From positions 1,674,001 to 1,738,000 of the forward strand of contig JADJJR010000001.1 of assembly GCA_016706425.1 (NCBI GenBank): a stretch of 64,000 nt of DNA. The letters run 5' to 3'. Shown here in pieces: positions 15,984 to 25,469 of this stretch. Source of the DNA: Elusimicrobiota bacterium (lineage in GTDB: Bacteria; Elusimicrobiota; Elusimicrobia; FEN-1173). The notes under the pieces are model-generated. The model worked only from the letters and a program-made list of their open reading frames with translations, had not been told where the DNA came from and made no database searches. Made by a program: the position numbers and the translations under genes. The first letter of the stretch is position 1. Each line of letters starts with the position of its first letter.

Positions 15984-16310
15984 TCACCTCAACCAATAAA
16001 TTTCCTCACCTTTAAGAATGCGTTTTTTTATTTGTGCTCTCCATTTGGGGTACTTCTTTTTTCCAAACGGAATCAGTTTTTGAGCCATCAGGAAAAATGT
16101 CTCATAAAAAAACTTGTGTGCCGCTGCGTCTTGTAGGCTTTCACAAAGCGTAATCTTTGACACGTTGGAAATGCCATATTTCGTTAAATTATTTTCAATC
16201 GCATCAAGCAATGGCTTTGGGTCGATGCGATCAAATATTCTCCCCCAGGTTAACAAAAAGAATTTCCCATTGGTTCGATCTTCAATTCGAACCGCGACAA
16301 TGTCTTCCAT
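15984..16310 (-). CDS. Putative immunity protein of the full-length Rhs
   Basis: 108 residues, soluble (LLTWGRIFDRIDPKPLLDAI, FFYETFFLMAQKLIPFGKKK). The rhs stop codon TAG forms part of this gene's ribosome-binding site (TAGGAGGCGCAA, then ATG), so translation is coupled to the toxin. I recall similar small proteins beside Rhs tips in other genomes but know no named family. Position immediately after the tip makes immunity the leading interpretation. Confidence 0.65.
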   Translation of the reverse strand: MEDIVAVRIEDRTNGKFFLLTWGRIFDRIDPKPLLDAIENNLTKYGISNVSKITLCESLQDAAAHKFFYETFFLMAQKLIPFGKKKYPKWRAQIKKRILKGEEIYWLR

Positions 16311-16319
16311 TTGCGCCTC

Positions 16320-19300
16320 CTAAAAATTGTTGGGGCCATGGGTTATATTCCCATGTGTTCCAACGTTGGTATGGCTGCCGTCATCATGTTGAACATCCCA
16401 CTCCTGCTTTCTAGGATCCCATTGCCAAGAGTTTCCCTTTTCATCAATAAACCCACCCTCTTTGTCTTTTTGAAGTTTCTCACCTTTCTGTTTTTTGGGT
16501 TTGAAAGGGCATTGACCCCCTGTAGGAAGGTTTCGCGCTTTGGGATATTGCTGTCCCCATTTTTCATTGTCTTCATTCTCTAACGAAATGCTGTCGAATG
16601 CCCCAGACAATCCTGCAATGACTTGCCCGATAGAATCCCGGAATGATGGATTGGTTGCAACAGCGAATAAAAGGGCAGCCATAAGCGTGAGCAACGCCGC
16701 GTCAACTGCCGCAACAATACGACCATCGATATCGACTTTATTTAATGGGTCATTTGTACAATAGCCATATATATTTGTGTCACCCCCATTAAACCCAATC
16801 GGGTCCTTCGCCGTCCATCGTCCTGTGTGGGCGTCGTAGTCCCGCGCCCCATACCGGGTTAGTTTCGTGTCTTGGTCGTACAACCCCCCCGCGTAGCCGA
16901 ATATCTGGAACCCGGGGCTCGTGTCGTTGGTGATGTTCCCCCAGCTGTCGTAGTCCATCCGCTGCACGATGGCTCCGCTCGTCGCGTTCACCACCAGCCG
17001 GGGGCTTCCCAGATGGTCCGTGATGATCCGGTACGTCCCTCCGCCCTTCTCCAGCCACTCCGGCACGTTGACGCGCGTCCCGTACACGTACCGCGCCGTG
17101 ACGTTGTTCGCCCCGTCCAGCTCCGCCACGATCCTTAGTTGCCCGTCGTACAGATACCCTTGCGTCAGTGTGCCGTTCACCTTCCGCCCCACACGCCGGT
17201 TGCGACCGTCGATCACGTACTCCAGGGTTGTTCCGCTGGGCAGCGTCACCCCACGCAGGTTCCCCACCGCGTCATAGTCGTACGTCGTCGTTTCCCCGCC
17301 TTCCGTCACCGTCCGCCATTCGCCCCCCGCCGCGTGCGCGTACGCCGATCCCCCGTACACCGCCACCTTGTCGTCCCCGTCGTAGGTCCCGTTCAGGGTC
17401 GTCCCCCCCACCGTCCCGCTCGTCCGGTTCCCGTTCGCGTCGTACGTGTATTGCTCCACCCCCACACCGTTCTTCTCCACACGCACCAGCCGCCCCGCCA
17501 CGTCATAGAAATAGGCGTAATTGGCCGTCGTCCCTTGGATCGTCTCTGTCTTCGCCGTCATCCGCCCCACACCGTCCCGCGTATAAGCCAGCTCCAACAC
17601 CGCCGTCCCCCCCGCCCGCGCCAGGTAGCCCGTGGGTTCCCCGTGGTCGTTGTAGGTCCGCTCGTCCGTCACCACCCCCAGCGTCGTCCCCGTCACTTGC
17701 CCGTTCGCCGCGTCACGCGCCAGCGTCATCGCCCCCACCGCAGTCAACAGCCCGTCCACGTCGTAGGCGTACACGGTGGTTCCCCCCCCGTTCACAGACA
17801 CCCCCGCCGTCCGGAAGTCCGCGTCGTACGTCCGATCCACACGCCCCGCCACGGGGCCCGTCAGTTCCGCCCCCGTCACCAGGTCCCCGTCATAGGCGTA
17901 CGCCAGCCCCACGCCCCCCGGCGCCGTCACGCTCCCCAACCGCCCCGCCGCGTCATAGGCGTAAGTCGTCGCCCCCGCCCCCGTCGTCATGCTCCCCATT
18001 CGCCCCGCCGCGTCCCGCGTCACCGTCACCGTGTCACCGCCAGGCCGCGTCAAGGTCTTCAGTTGCGCGTCTTCGTCATAGTCGTACCGCGTCGTCGCTC
18101 CCAGCGGCGTCACGTACGTCCCCGGCAGGTCTCCCGCCCCGTACGTAAACCGGTGTTCCCCACGCCCCGGCGGCGTCAACGCTGTCACGTTCCCGTTCGC
18201 GTCATAGCCATAGTCAACCAGCCGCCCGTCCGCCATCGTCTGCCGCGTCACACGCCCCAGCGCGTCCGTCGCGAACGTCACCTGCCGACCCACCGCGTCC
18301 CTCACCCCCGACAAATAGCCCCCCGCGTTGTAGGCCAGGAGCGTCTCCCGCGGGCCCTGCCGCACCACAGACATCCGCCCACGCACATCGTACGTGTATT
18401 TCAATGCCGCCAACGACCGGTATCGCTCTTCCACCACCCGCCCCCGGCCGTCCAGCGTCTTCCCCAGCCGCCGCGACCCGGGGGTGATTTCTTCCACCGT
18501 CCGCGTCGCCGAGCTGTACACCATCACGTAATTCCGCCCGTTCACCGTGAACGTCGTCGTTTCCGTCAACAGGCTCATCGGGTTGCTCGCGTCCGCCGTG
18601 GTCGCTTGCCGCGTCACGCCCGTGACCCGCGTCAGCCCCGACCCCAGCGTCACCGTCCCCGCCGGCAGCGCCGCCGCCGCGCCCCACCGCGGGTCCGCCG
18701 TCTTCGTTCCCTCCCGCACCGTCCCGTCCGCCGTTTCCACGCGCGTCGAGCCGTCCGTCCGCCGCAAAATCCCGCTCACAGACCCCCACGGCGACGTGAT
18801 CACACGCTTCAGTTCCCCCGTCGCCTGCGGTTCTACCGTGTAGCGGCTCACAAACCCTTTCGCCGTCGTCATCGACACTTCGTGCCCCGACGACAACGCC
18901 GCCCGCGCCGAGGTCCAGGTCTTCCCCGACGCCCCCTTGTCCTCCGCCAGCCGCCCCAGCGCGTCGTACGCCATCGTCCCCCTGTGCCCGTTCGGGTCCG
19001 CGAACGACGTCATCAGCCCGCCTTCCCCATAGGCCATGGCGGTCTTTCCGCCCGCGGGGTCCGCCACCTCCGTCAGCCAACCGTTCAGATCGGTTTTCAG
19101 TTCCGTCCGCTGCCCGTAGGGCGCCACGACCGCCGTCGGGTTCCCCGCGCCGTCCCGTTCGATGGTCGTTTCGTTCCCGTCGCCGTCCGTCACCTTCGAC
19201 AGGTACCCGTCGGGGGTGTACGTGAAATCGTGGATCAGCGCGCCCGTTTTGGCTCCCAGCGTCTTCAAATGCCGCCCCGCCGCGCTGAACAAATAGACCT

Positions 19301-22300
19301 CGCCGCCGTCTTCCGACGGAATGTAGAAATCGCCCGTTTTGTAGCCGGGCAACGGCGGTAACAGCTTCTTGGCGAACCCGTAGCCGAACCCGTTGGCGAG
19401 CCCGCGATCGGCGACGACAAGCCGGTCGTCCCCGTCCACCACCACCCCGGTCGGCTTATTGAACAGACCCGCCGTTTGCATGGTCCCGTCCATCACCCGC
19501 CGCACGCGGTTGTTGTCGTAATCCGCGATGTACAGGTGCCCCTCCCGGTCCACGGTCACCGCCGTGGGGCGGTTCAACCGCGCCAGCGTCGCCGGTCCGC
19601 CGTCCCCCGAGAATCCGCTTTGCCCGTCCCCCGCCACCGTCGTGATAACGCCTTCGACGTCGACCTTGCGGACGCGGTGGTTGTCCGTGTCCGCGATGTA
19701 CAGGTTCCCCTCCGCGTCCACCGCCACGCCCATCGGATGGTTCAAGTTCGCCTGCGTCGCCGGCCCGTTGTCGCCGGCGTAGGCGCCGTTCCCGTTTCCC
19801 GCCACCGTCGTGATGACCCCGTCCGCGTCCACGCGGCGCACGCGGTGGTTGCCCGTGTCGGCGATGTACAGGTTCCCTCCCGCGTCCACGGCCAACCCCA
19901 TGGGGTAAAGAAGCTTCGCCCCTTCGGCGGGGACGCCGTCCCCGCCGTAACCCCCGGCCACGGCGTAATAGGCGTCGACAAGCGCAAAGCCGTCCGGCCA
20001 GGCGCCCACTTGTTCGGGCGCGTACCCCATGGCCAGAAGGACTTTCCGCAACTTTTCATAATCCGTATCGAAGGGGAAGATCGGTTGCCGCAGGAACGCG
20101 TCAAAAACGTAGGCCATGTCCTGCAACGAAAACACCGTCCAACTAAACGTCTCGTTGTCCGTGATCGTGTAGCCCGCCGCGCCCGGCCAGCCCAGGCGCT
20201 TTTGGATCGATCCATGGGCGATCTTAAGAACCTGGTGATTCATCACGTCCGCGACGTAATACTCCTCGGGCCGGACCACGGCCACTCCGGGGATCGGCGG
20301 CTGGGGAAGACCCGGCACATAGATCCCTCCCCCCAAAGAACCGAAAAGATAACCAGCGCTCCCGTCCCTTTGAAGCTTCTTCGCGTCCGACAGGCCCTGC
20401 AAATAGACGTCGCCCGCTTCGTCCGCCGCCAGCCCGTATCCTTCTTCAAACGAGAAGACGGAACTTGCGATCCGGCCGATTTCTCCGGCTAAACTCATTG
20501 AAATCCCCTGGGTCGTTCGGCGGCGGCCATCCCCCAACAACAACGTTTGGTTGTGGCTTTGATAGACGTGATGGGGCTCTATCGCCCAGCCGCCCAGTCC
20601 GGCCGACGCCGGCGGCATCGCGTAAACGGGCACCAGGGTCTTCCGCGATTTAAATATTTCCACCGGCGCCGCCGTCAACGCCACGGAGGACGCCCCCCGT
20701 TCCCCAAACGCCCGCAACCGGTCGCCCACGCTCATGTACACGGTGTCGTACACGTACGACACCGTCACTTCCGCCGCTTGGTATCCCCGCACGGGCCGAC
20801 CGTACCGATCCTTCCCGTCCCACACGAACGCCGTCGACTTCGACACCTCCGGCGCGAAACTCCGATTCCATTTCACCCCCGCGACGAGGACCTCCACGTC
20901 CACACGCTTCGCCCCGCCCCCCGGCAACACCGCCCCCGTCAACGGGATCTCAATCGTCCGCGCCGCGTTGCGCCCCCACACGCGGTCGCTCTGGTAGACC
21001 AACGAGAACGGCGTCCCCGCCACGGGGATCGCTTCCCCCAACGACTGATTTTCACAATCCACCCAAGACGCGACCCGTTCCTTGCATGGATTGTCCAACA
21101 AACCTTCATCCGGGTTCTTCGGCGCCGCCGCCGCCGTCGGTCCTTCTCCAGGGGCTTCCGCTCCCGGCGGGGGAACCACCGGCCAATTGAAATCGTAGGG
21201 CGTCATGTGCTTGATCGGAACCCGCCACAAACTCCGCCCCGCCGCGTAGGTCTCCCCCAACCGGCGCCGTTCGTCATCCGTCACGTCCAGCGCCGTCCGT
21301 TTCGCCTCGTCCGCCGGCGCCCCGCTCCCGTCCACGTCCAAATCCGCCAGCCCGCCCGTCACGCCCAACACCTTCACGATCCGCCCGTTGTCCGACGCCA
21401 CCCACGCCCCTTTTTCACGGTCGTAATAGCCCGACGGCACCGTTTCGCCAATGGGGAAATTCAAGAAATTATCCACGTACACATACACCGGTTGCGTGAA
21501 TTCCACGTTCGACGTCCCCGCCTCGTCCGCGCTCAGTTCCGCCGCGTAGGTGTACCCCGTGGTCGGGGGCAGTTCTCCCGGCATGGCCGCCGGGCCGTTG
21601 TCCCCCACGGTGTATTCGGTCGCGCGAATGTTCAGTTCCATCATCGGCTGCGGAGGAAGAGGAAATTGGTTAACGAACGCTCCCACGTTCGGCGGAAAAT
21701 AGAGAGCGGCCCGCCGCGTTCCCCGCCCATCGGTGACCGCGCTTCCCTGGGCGATCGAGGATTCCGGCGTTCCGAAGAACACCGTCGTCACCGCGCCGTC
21801 CACCGGGATCATCACCGCGTCCTCCACCACCGACCAATCCCGCCAGTTCGCCTGCACTTTCCGCTGCACCGGCAAAAACCCTTCTTTGGCGAGCGTCAGC
21901 GTCAGGAGGCTTCCGCCGTTCACCGCCAAGTCGTACCCCCCGTCCGCCCGGCTCTTGGTCGCTCCAAACTCCGGATGGTTCAACACCGTCACGGTCACCC
22001 CGGTCAACGGCCCCCCGTCCCGCTTCAGCACACGACCCCGAACCACCGCCGCGTGCTCCGGCCGGAACGTGGTGGAGGAAACGCCGGTTTGGATGGGGTT
22101 CGCCCCCCTATATAGGAATGCCGTGGTTTGCGCCAGGTCCGTCGCCACCGTCGGGTCGATGGGCGGCGCCACCGTGACCGGGTCCGGCGGCAGGGTCGGG
22201 TCCACGGGGGTCAAGTCCACGGTCACCACCGTCTCGTCCCAGGCCGTCAGAGCACCGTCCGTCGCCGTCAGCCGCAGGGTGTACACCCCGCCCGTGGAAA

Positions 22301-23762
22301 ACTGAACCGTCGTCCCCGCGCTCGCCGCGTTGGCAAAAGTCACCCCCGCCCCCGCGGCCGTCCACGCCACCGTCAAAGCCCCCCCCACAGGCAACCCGTC
22401 GTCCGTGGCCGTCCCGTTCAAGGTCGCGTTCGTCGCCGTCACCCGCTGGTCCGCCCCGGCGTTCACCGCCGGCGCCGTGTTGGCGGCCCGGGCCGTCACG
22501 TCCACCGTGTCCGGCGCGCTCGTCAACGACCCGTCCGACACCACCAGCCGCACCTTATAGATCCCCGCCCGGTCCGCCGTAAAGATCGGCGTCGCCGTGT
22601 CCGCCCCCGTCAACGTCGCCGTGCTTCCGGCCGGACGCTCTTGAAAGTCCCATACATAAGTCAGCGGCGCCCCCTCGGCGTCGCTCGACCCGCTCCCGTC
22701 CAAGGCCACCACGTCCCCCACCGTCACCGTCACCGCCGCCCCCGCCTCCGCCACCGGCGCCGTGTTGGCGGCCCGGGCCGTCACGTCCACCGTGTCCGGC
22801 CCGCTCGTCAACGACCCGTCCGACACCACCAGCCGCACCTTATAGATCCCCGCCCGGTCCGCCGTAAAGATCGGCGTCGCCGTGTCCGCCCCCGTCAACG
22901 TCGCCGTGCTTCCGGCCGGACGCTCTTGAAAGTCCCATACATAAGTCAGCGGCGTCCCCTCCGCGTCGCTCGACCCGCTGCCGTCCAAGGCCACCACGTC
23001 CCCCACCGTCACCGTCACCGCCGCTCCCGCCTCCGCCACCGGCGCCGTGTTCGTGTTCGCCCCAAAATTCACCGCCGCCGTCGTCTCGTTCCCCGCCCCG
23101 TCCGTCACCCGCGCTTCCAGCCGATGGGCTCCCCCCGCCACCGCCAGCGCCGCCTGGAATTTCCCGGACAACACGGCCGAAGTCGGCCCCGTGAAAAGAT
23201 TTCGCACGTCCACGCCGTCCAGCGTGATCGCCACGCCCCCCGGCCCCACCCCCGAACGGTCGTCCCCCACCCGCAACACCGCCACGACCGTCCCGGTCGA
23301 CGCGCTCCCGGCGGCGGGGCTTTCCCAGGCCGCCGTGGGTTTCACATCGTCAAAACCAAAAACCCGCACCCCGGCGCTGTCCGCGCCGCGCCTCTCGAAA
23401 CGGACCGAGACATCGTTCAACCCATTCAATCGAACCGGCGCCCCCTCCTCCGGCGTGCGCGGCGGAAGCCGCCGATCGTTCAGTTCCATGCGCGGGGGCG
23501 CTTCGCGCCCTTCCACCGTCGTCTGAACGCGCCACTTCGCCTTGGGGTTCAACACCGAAAACCGATCCTGAAACTCTTCCCCCCCACGCCCCCGCCGATC
23601 GGCCCGAGGGGCTCCCCGCTCATAGGATTTTTCAAAAACGGTAAACTCGCCCCCCCGCGCGGGAACCGCCGCCATCGACAGTTGGAGCCCCGCCAAAAAC
23701 ACAGCCATCGGGGCGCGCCAGACGGATTTTTGGTTTGAGGAAATTTTTGTGAGGTTTTTCAT
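16320..23762 (-). CDS. Full-length secreted Rhs/YD-repeat polymorphic toxin (2480 aa)
   Basis: The start is the ATG at 23762, preceded by AAGAAGG. An upstream in-frame ATG lacks a signal peptide. Domains by approximate residue: signal peptide 1-37; two nearly identical PKD-like domains (about 239-430) and a related third one to about 520; carboxypeptidase-regulatory-like domain (570-655, VVRGRVLKRDGGPLTGVTVT); Rhs N-terminal region near 900 (FSLVYQSDRVWGRN); three NHL repeats (1270-1425, NLYIADTGNHRVRRVD); YD repeats (1500-2290); core end DAHTGRWTAKDPIGFNGG; tip after about 2350 ending WQWDPRKQEWDVQHDDGSH. The core probably forms the usual shell around the tip. The WDVQ tip may be a nuclease. 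It is the only copy in the window with secretion and attachment domains, hence the expressed toxin. Confidence 0.9.
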   Translation of the reverse strand: MKNLTKISSNQKSVWRAPMAVFLAGLQLSMAAVPARGGEFTVFEKSYERGAPRADRRGRGGEEFQDRFSVLNPKAKWRVQTTVEGREAPPRMELNDRRLPPRTPEEGAPVRLNGLNDVSVRFERRGADSAGVRVFGFDDVKPTAAWESPAAGSASTGTVVAVLRVGDDRSGVGPGGVAITLDGVDVRNLFTGPTSAVLSGKFQAALAVAGGAHRLEARVTDGAGNETTAAVNFGANTNTAPVAEAGAAVTVTVGDVVALDGSGSSDAEGTPLTYVWDFQERPAGSTATLTGADTATPIFTADRAGIYKVRLVVSDGSLTSGPDTVDVTARAANTAPVAEAGAAVTVTVGDVVALDGSGSSDAEGAPLTYVWDFQERPAGSTATLTGADTATPIFTADRAGIYKVRLVVSDGSLTSAPDTVDVTARAANTAPAVNAGADQRVTATNATLNGTATDDGLPVGGALTVAWTAAGAGVTFANAASAGTTVQFSTGGVYTLRLTATDGALTAWDETVVTVDLTPVDPTLPPDPVTVAPPIDPTVATDLAQTTAFLYRGANPIQTGVSSTTFRPEHAAVVRGRVLKRDGGPLTGVTVTVLNHPEFGATKSRADGGYDLAVNGGSLLTLTLAKEGFLPVQRKVQANWRDWSVVEDAVMIPVDGAVTTVFFGTPESSIAQGSAVTDGRGTRRAALYFPPNVGAFVNQFPLPPQPMMELNIRATEYTVGDNGPAAMPGELPPTTGYTYAAELSADEAGTSNVEFTQPVYVYVDNFLNFPIGETVPSGYYDREKGAWVASDNGRIVKVLGVTGGLADLDVDGSGAPADEAKRTALDVTDDERRRLGETYAAGRSLWRVPIKHMTPYDFNWPVVPPPGAEAPGEGPTAAAAPKNPDEGLLDNPCKERVASWVDCENQSLGEAIPVAGTPFSLVYQSDRVWGRNAARTIEIPLTGAVLPGGGAKRVDVEVLVAGVKWNRSFAPEVSKSTAFVWDGKDRYGRPVRGYQAAEVTVSYVYDTVYMSVGDRLRAFGERGASSVALTAAPVEIFKSRKTLVPVYAMPPASAGLGGWAIEPHHVYQSHNQTLLLGDGRRRTTQGISMSLAGEIGRIASSVFSFEEGYGLAADEAGDVYLQGLSDAKKLQRDGSAGYLFGSLGGGIYVPGLPQPPIPGVAVVRPEEYYVADVMNHQVLKIAHGSIQKRLGWPGAAGYTITDNETFSWTVFSLQDMAYVFDAFLRQPIFPFDTDYEKLRKVLLAMGYAPEQVGAWPDGFALVDAYYAVAGGYGGDGVPAEGAKLLYPMGLAVDAGGNLYIADTGNHRVRRVDADGVITTVAGNGNGAYAGDNGPATQANLNHPMGVAVDAEGNLYIADTDNHRVRKVDVEGVITTVAGDGQSGFSGDGGPATLARLNRPTAVTVDREGHLYIADYDNNRVRRVMDGTMQTAGLFNKPTGVVVDGDDRLVVADRGLANGFGYGFAKKLLPPLPGYKTGDFYIPSEDGGEVYLFSAAGRHLKTLGAKTGALIHDFTYTPDGYLSKVTDGDGNETTIERDGAGNPTAVVAPYGQRTELKTDLNGWLTEVADPAGGKTAMAYGEGGLMTSFADPNGHRGTMAYDALGRLAEDKGASGKTWTSARAALSSGHEVSMTTAKGFVSRYTVEPQATGELKRVITSPWGSVSGILRRTDGSTRVETADGTVREGTKTADPRWGAAAALPAGTVTLGSGLTRVTGVTRQATTADASNPMSLLTETTTFTVNGRNYVMVYSSATRTVEEITPGSRRLGKTLDGRGRVVEERYRSLAALKYTYDVRGRMSVVRQGPRETLLAYNAGGYLSGVRDAVGRQVTFATDALGRVTRQTMADGRLVDYGYDANGNVTALTPPGRGEHRFTYGAGDLPGTYVTPLGATTRYDYDEDAQLKTLTRPGGDTVTVTRDAAGRMGSMTTGAGATTYAYDAAGRLGSVTAPGGVGLAYAYDGDLVTGAELTGPVAGRVDRTYDADFRTAGVSVNGGGTTVYAYDVDGLLTAVGAMTLARDAANGQVTGTTLGVVTDERTYNDHGEPTGYLARAGGTAVLELAYTRDGVGRMTAKTETIQGTTANYAYFYDVAGRLVRVEKNGVGVEQYTYDANGNRTSGTVGGTTLNGTYDGDDKVAVYGGSAYAHAAGGEWRTVTEGGETTTYDYDAVGNLRGVTLPSGTTLEYVIDGRNRRVGRKVNGTLTQGYLYDGQLRIVAELDGANNVTARYVYGTRVNVPEWLEKGGGTYRIITDHLGSPRLVVNATSGAIVQRMDYDSWGNITNDTSPGFQIFGYAGGLYDQDTKLTRYGARDYDAHTGRWTAKDPIGFNGGDTNIYGYCTNDPLNKVDIDGRIVAAVDAALLTLMAALLFAVATNPSFRDSIGQVIAGLSGAFDSISLENEDNEKWGQQYPKARNLPTGGQCPFKPKKQKGEKLQKDKEGGFIDEKGNSWQWDPRKQEWDVQHDDGSHTNVGTHGNITHGPNNF
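22471..23040 (-). repeat. Two tandem 285-bp copies encoding PKD-like domains
   Basis: The phrase ggcgccgtgt starts at 22471, 22756 and 23041, an exact 285-bp (95-codon) period. The two units differ at only a few bases (for example GTPLTYVW versus GAPLTYVW), pointing to recent duplication or gene conversion inside the rhs N-terminal stalk. Confidence 0.9.
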
Positions 23763-23807
23763 GGACAGGCCTTCTTTATAATCACAACGGATAAAAACGA
23801 TGGGGAT

Positions 23808-23813
23808 ATTATA
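23808..23813 (-). promoter_or_regulatory. Possible -10 box of the full-length rhs gene
   Basis: A perfect TATAAT in minus sense lies about 45 bp upstream of the chosen ATG. No convincing -35 hexamer sits 16-18 bp further up, so activator dependence is possible. The rest of the 211-bp gap to lnt contains a CGCCGG/CCGGCG hairpin near 23835..23860 without a U-tract. Confidence 0.4.
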
Positions 23814-23973
23814 GAACGGTTCTTGGAGGTCTCCCCCGGACGCCGGTCCTGGTCCGGCGTTTTGCGGGGAGTTTCGGGAGGCCCCGGCATTTCCTCTTCG
23901 GAAAAACAAAAAAGACAAATTCTTTAAGTATTGAAACGGAGTTGTAAATTATTCGCCTTCATCTTGACAGGGT

Positions 23974-25431
23974 TTAAGAGGGGTCCGCTTTCGCGCGCGC
24001 AAAACCGATCCCCAGCGCGGCCGAAGCCGAGAGGGCGCAGGCCACGGCGAACAGGTCCCCCCAACGGGCGTAGGGCGTGCGGTGGGTCAGCGGGGCCACC
24101 GCCCCGTCGAGCACCGCCGGGGCCAACAGAGGCGTGCGGCCGACGATTTCCCCCCGGGGAGAGACGAAGGCCGAAATCCCCGTGTTGGCGGCGCGCACGA
24201 GCCAGCGGCCGTTTTCCACCGCCCGAAACACCGTCGCCGCCAAATGTTGCTCCGGGGCGGCCGTGTCGCGGTACCACCCGTCGTTGGTGACATTCACCAG
24301 GATCGCGGCACCCGCCCGCACGCTCTCCCGGCTCAGCGCCGGGAACAACCCCTCGAAACAAATGCTCACCCCGAGGGGCGCCGGCCCCGGCAGGGGCTCG
24401 GCGGAGGCGCCCGCGTCAAAGGTCCCCAACGCGTTGAGAACCGAAAAGAGCCTTCCCAAAACCGATCGAAAAGGGACGTATTCCCCAAAAGGAACCAAGT
24501 GCCTCTTGCGATAAACCCCGGCGGTTTCCCCCTGTCCGGATACCAAGAAAACCGCATTATAGTCCCCGTCGCCGCGCGTGGGCGCGCCCACCAACAAGGG
24601 GATACCCCCTTCGCGGGCGAGGCCCGCCACCCAGTCGACCACCCGGCCGTCGTTGGGGTACCACCCCGGCACCGAGGTTTCGGGCCACACCACCAAATCC
24701 CGTTTTTGCCCCAACGCCGCCCGCGTTCCCCGGGAGTACCCGTCCAGGATCTCCTGGACGTAGGCCTCATCCCATTTCTTGTACTGATCGATGTTGCCCT
24801 GAACCACCGCCACGCGGACGGCCCCGGGCTCGGCCGGGGTGCGCCGCCACAGGAAAACGCTGGTCGCGGTCAGGCCCACCAGGGCCAGGGTCCCCGCGGC
24901 GAAGGGTTTCCATCGGCGCGGTTTTTTAAGAAATATTTCCACCCCGGCGGCCAGGGTCGCGTTGAACAGGATCACCAAAAATGAAACGGCGTACACGCCG
25001 CCCCATTGGGCCAGGGACAAATGTTTGGGGACGTTCCATTGGCTGTGCGCGACCAACAGCCAGGGGAATCCCGTCGCGACGTGGGACCGCAGATACTCCG
25101 TGGTCACCCAGGCCGCCGCCAAAACAAAGGGCCGCGCCCCCCTTCCGACAGACAATCGCGACGCCAAGGCCGCGAAGAGGGCCCAATAGACCGCCAGATA
25201 CCCGGACAAGGCCGCCAGCGCCAAAAGGGCCACGGGCGCCGAGGTTCCTCCCCAACGGCAGGTGGGATAGATCCAATACAGAGAGGCCGCGTGGTGGAGT
25301 AAACCGCCCGCAAAACCCCAGAGGACGGCCGATGAGAAGGAAAGGCGAGGGAGAGAAAGGAGAAGGGGGACCAGGGCCACCCACGCCAGGGACGAAAGGT
25401 TAAACCCGGGGAAACACAAAACCAGCAACAC
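23974..25431 (-). CDS. lnt: Apolipoprotein N-acyltransferase
   Basis: Transfers the third acyl chain to lipoproteins at the inner membrane. The N-terminal 185 or so residues are hydrophobic helices. The rest is a nitrilase-like domain with the catalytic triad visible: Glu in VVWPETSVPG (near 249), Lys in YRKRHLVPFGEY (near 308) and Cys in GVSICFEG (near 356). The annotated GTG may not be the true start, because the frame is open upstream to the stop codon of the preceding gene and encodes LKSVLPRLGPLFSGVLLVLC, which fits the family N-terminus. It is last in the murJ-uvrC-MGMT-secA-orf102-lnt run. Confidence 0.93.
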   Translation of the reverse strand: MLLVLCFPGFNLSSLAWVALVPLLLSLPRLSFSSAVLWGFAGGLLHHAASLYWIYPTCRWGGTSAPVALLALAALSGYLAVYWALFAALASRLSVGRGARPFVLAAAWVTTEYLRSHVATGFPWLLVAHSQWNVPKHLSLAQWGGVYAVSFLVILFNATLAAGVEIFLKKPRRWKPFAAGTLALVGLTATSVFLWRRTPAEPGAVRVAVVQGNIDQYKKWDEAYVQEILDGYSRGTRAALGQKRDLVVWPETSVPGWYPNDGRVVDWVAGLAREGGIPLLVGAPTRGDGDYNAVFLVSGQGETAGVYRKRHLVPFGEYVPFRSVLGRLFSVLNALGTFDAGASAEPLPGPAPLGVSICFEGLFPALSRESVRAGAAILVNVTNDGWYRDTAAPEQHLAATVFRAVENGRWLVRAANTGISAFVSPRGEIVGRTPLLAPAVLDGAVAPLTHRTPYARWGDLFAVACALSASAALGIGFARAKADPS

Positions 25432-25469
25432 CCCCGAAAACAGGGGGCCCAGACGCGGAAGGACGGATT

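Noticed and set aside
615..19361. Very long plus-strand reading frames (up to about 740 codons) opposite the Rhs cores
   Set aside because: They repeat in every core copy at the same offset, consist of Arg/Pro/His-rich low-complexity sequence, and arise because the GC-rich YD repeats leave the opposite strand free of stops.
20465..22115. Plus-strand frames of 300-520 codons opposite the rhs N-terminal domains
   Set aside because: His/Arg/Pro-rich shadows of a well-supported minus-strand gene, with no ribosome-binding sites or recognisable domains.
22471..23040. CRISPR-like or non-coding satellite repeat
   Set aside because: The 285-bp period is a whole number of codons inside an open frame and encodes PKD-like domains.
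23820..23840. -35 box for the rhs promoter
   Set aside because: No hexamer close to TTGACA exists at the right distance from the TATAAT; only the -10 box is reported.
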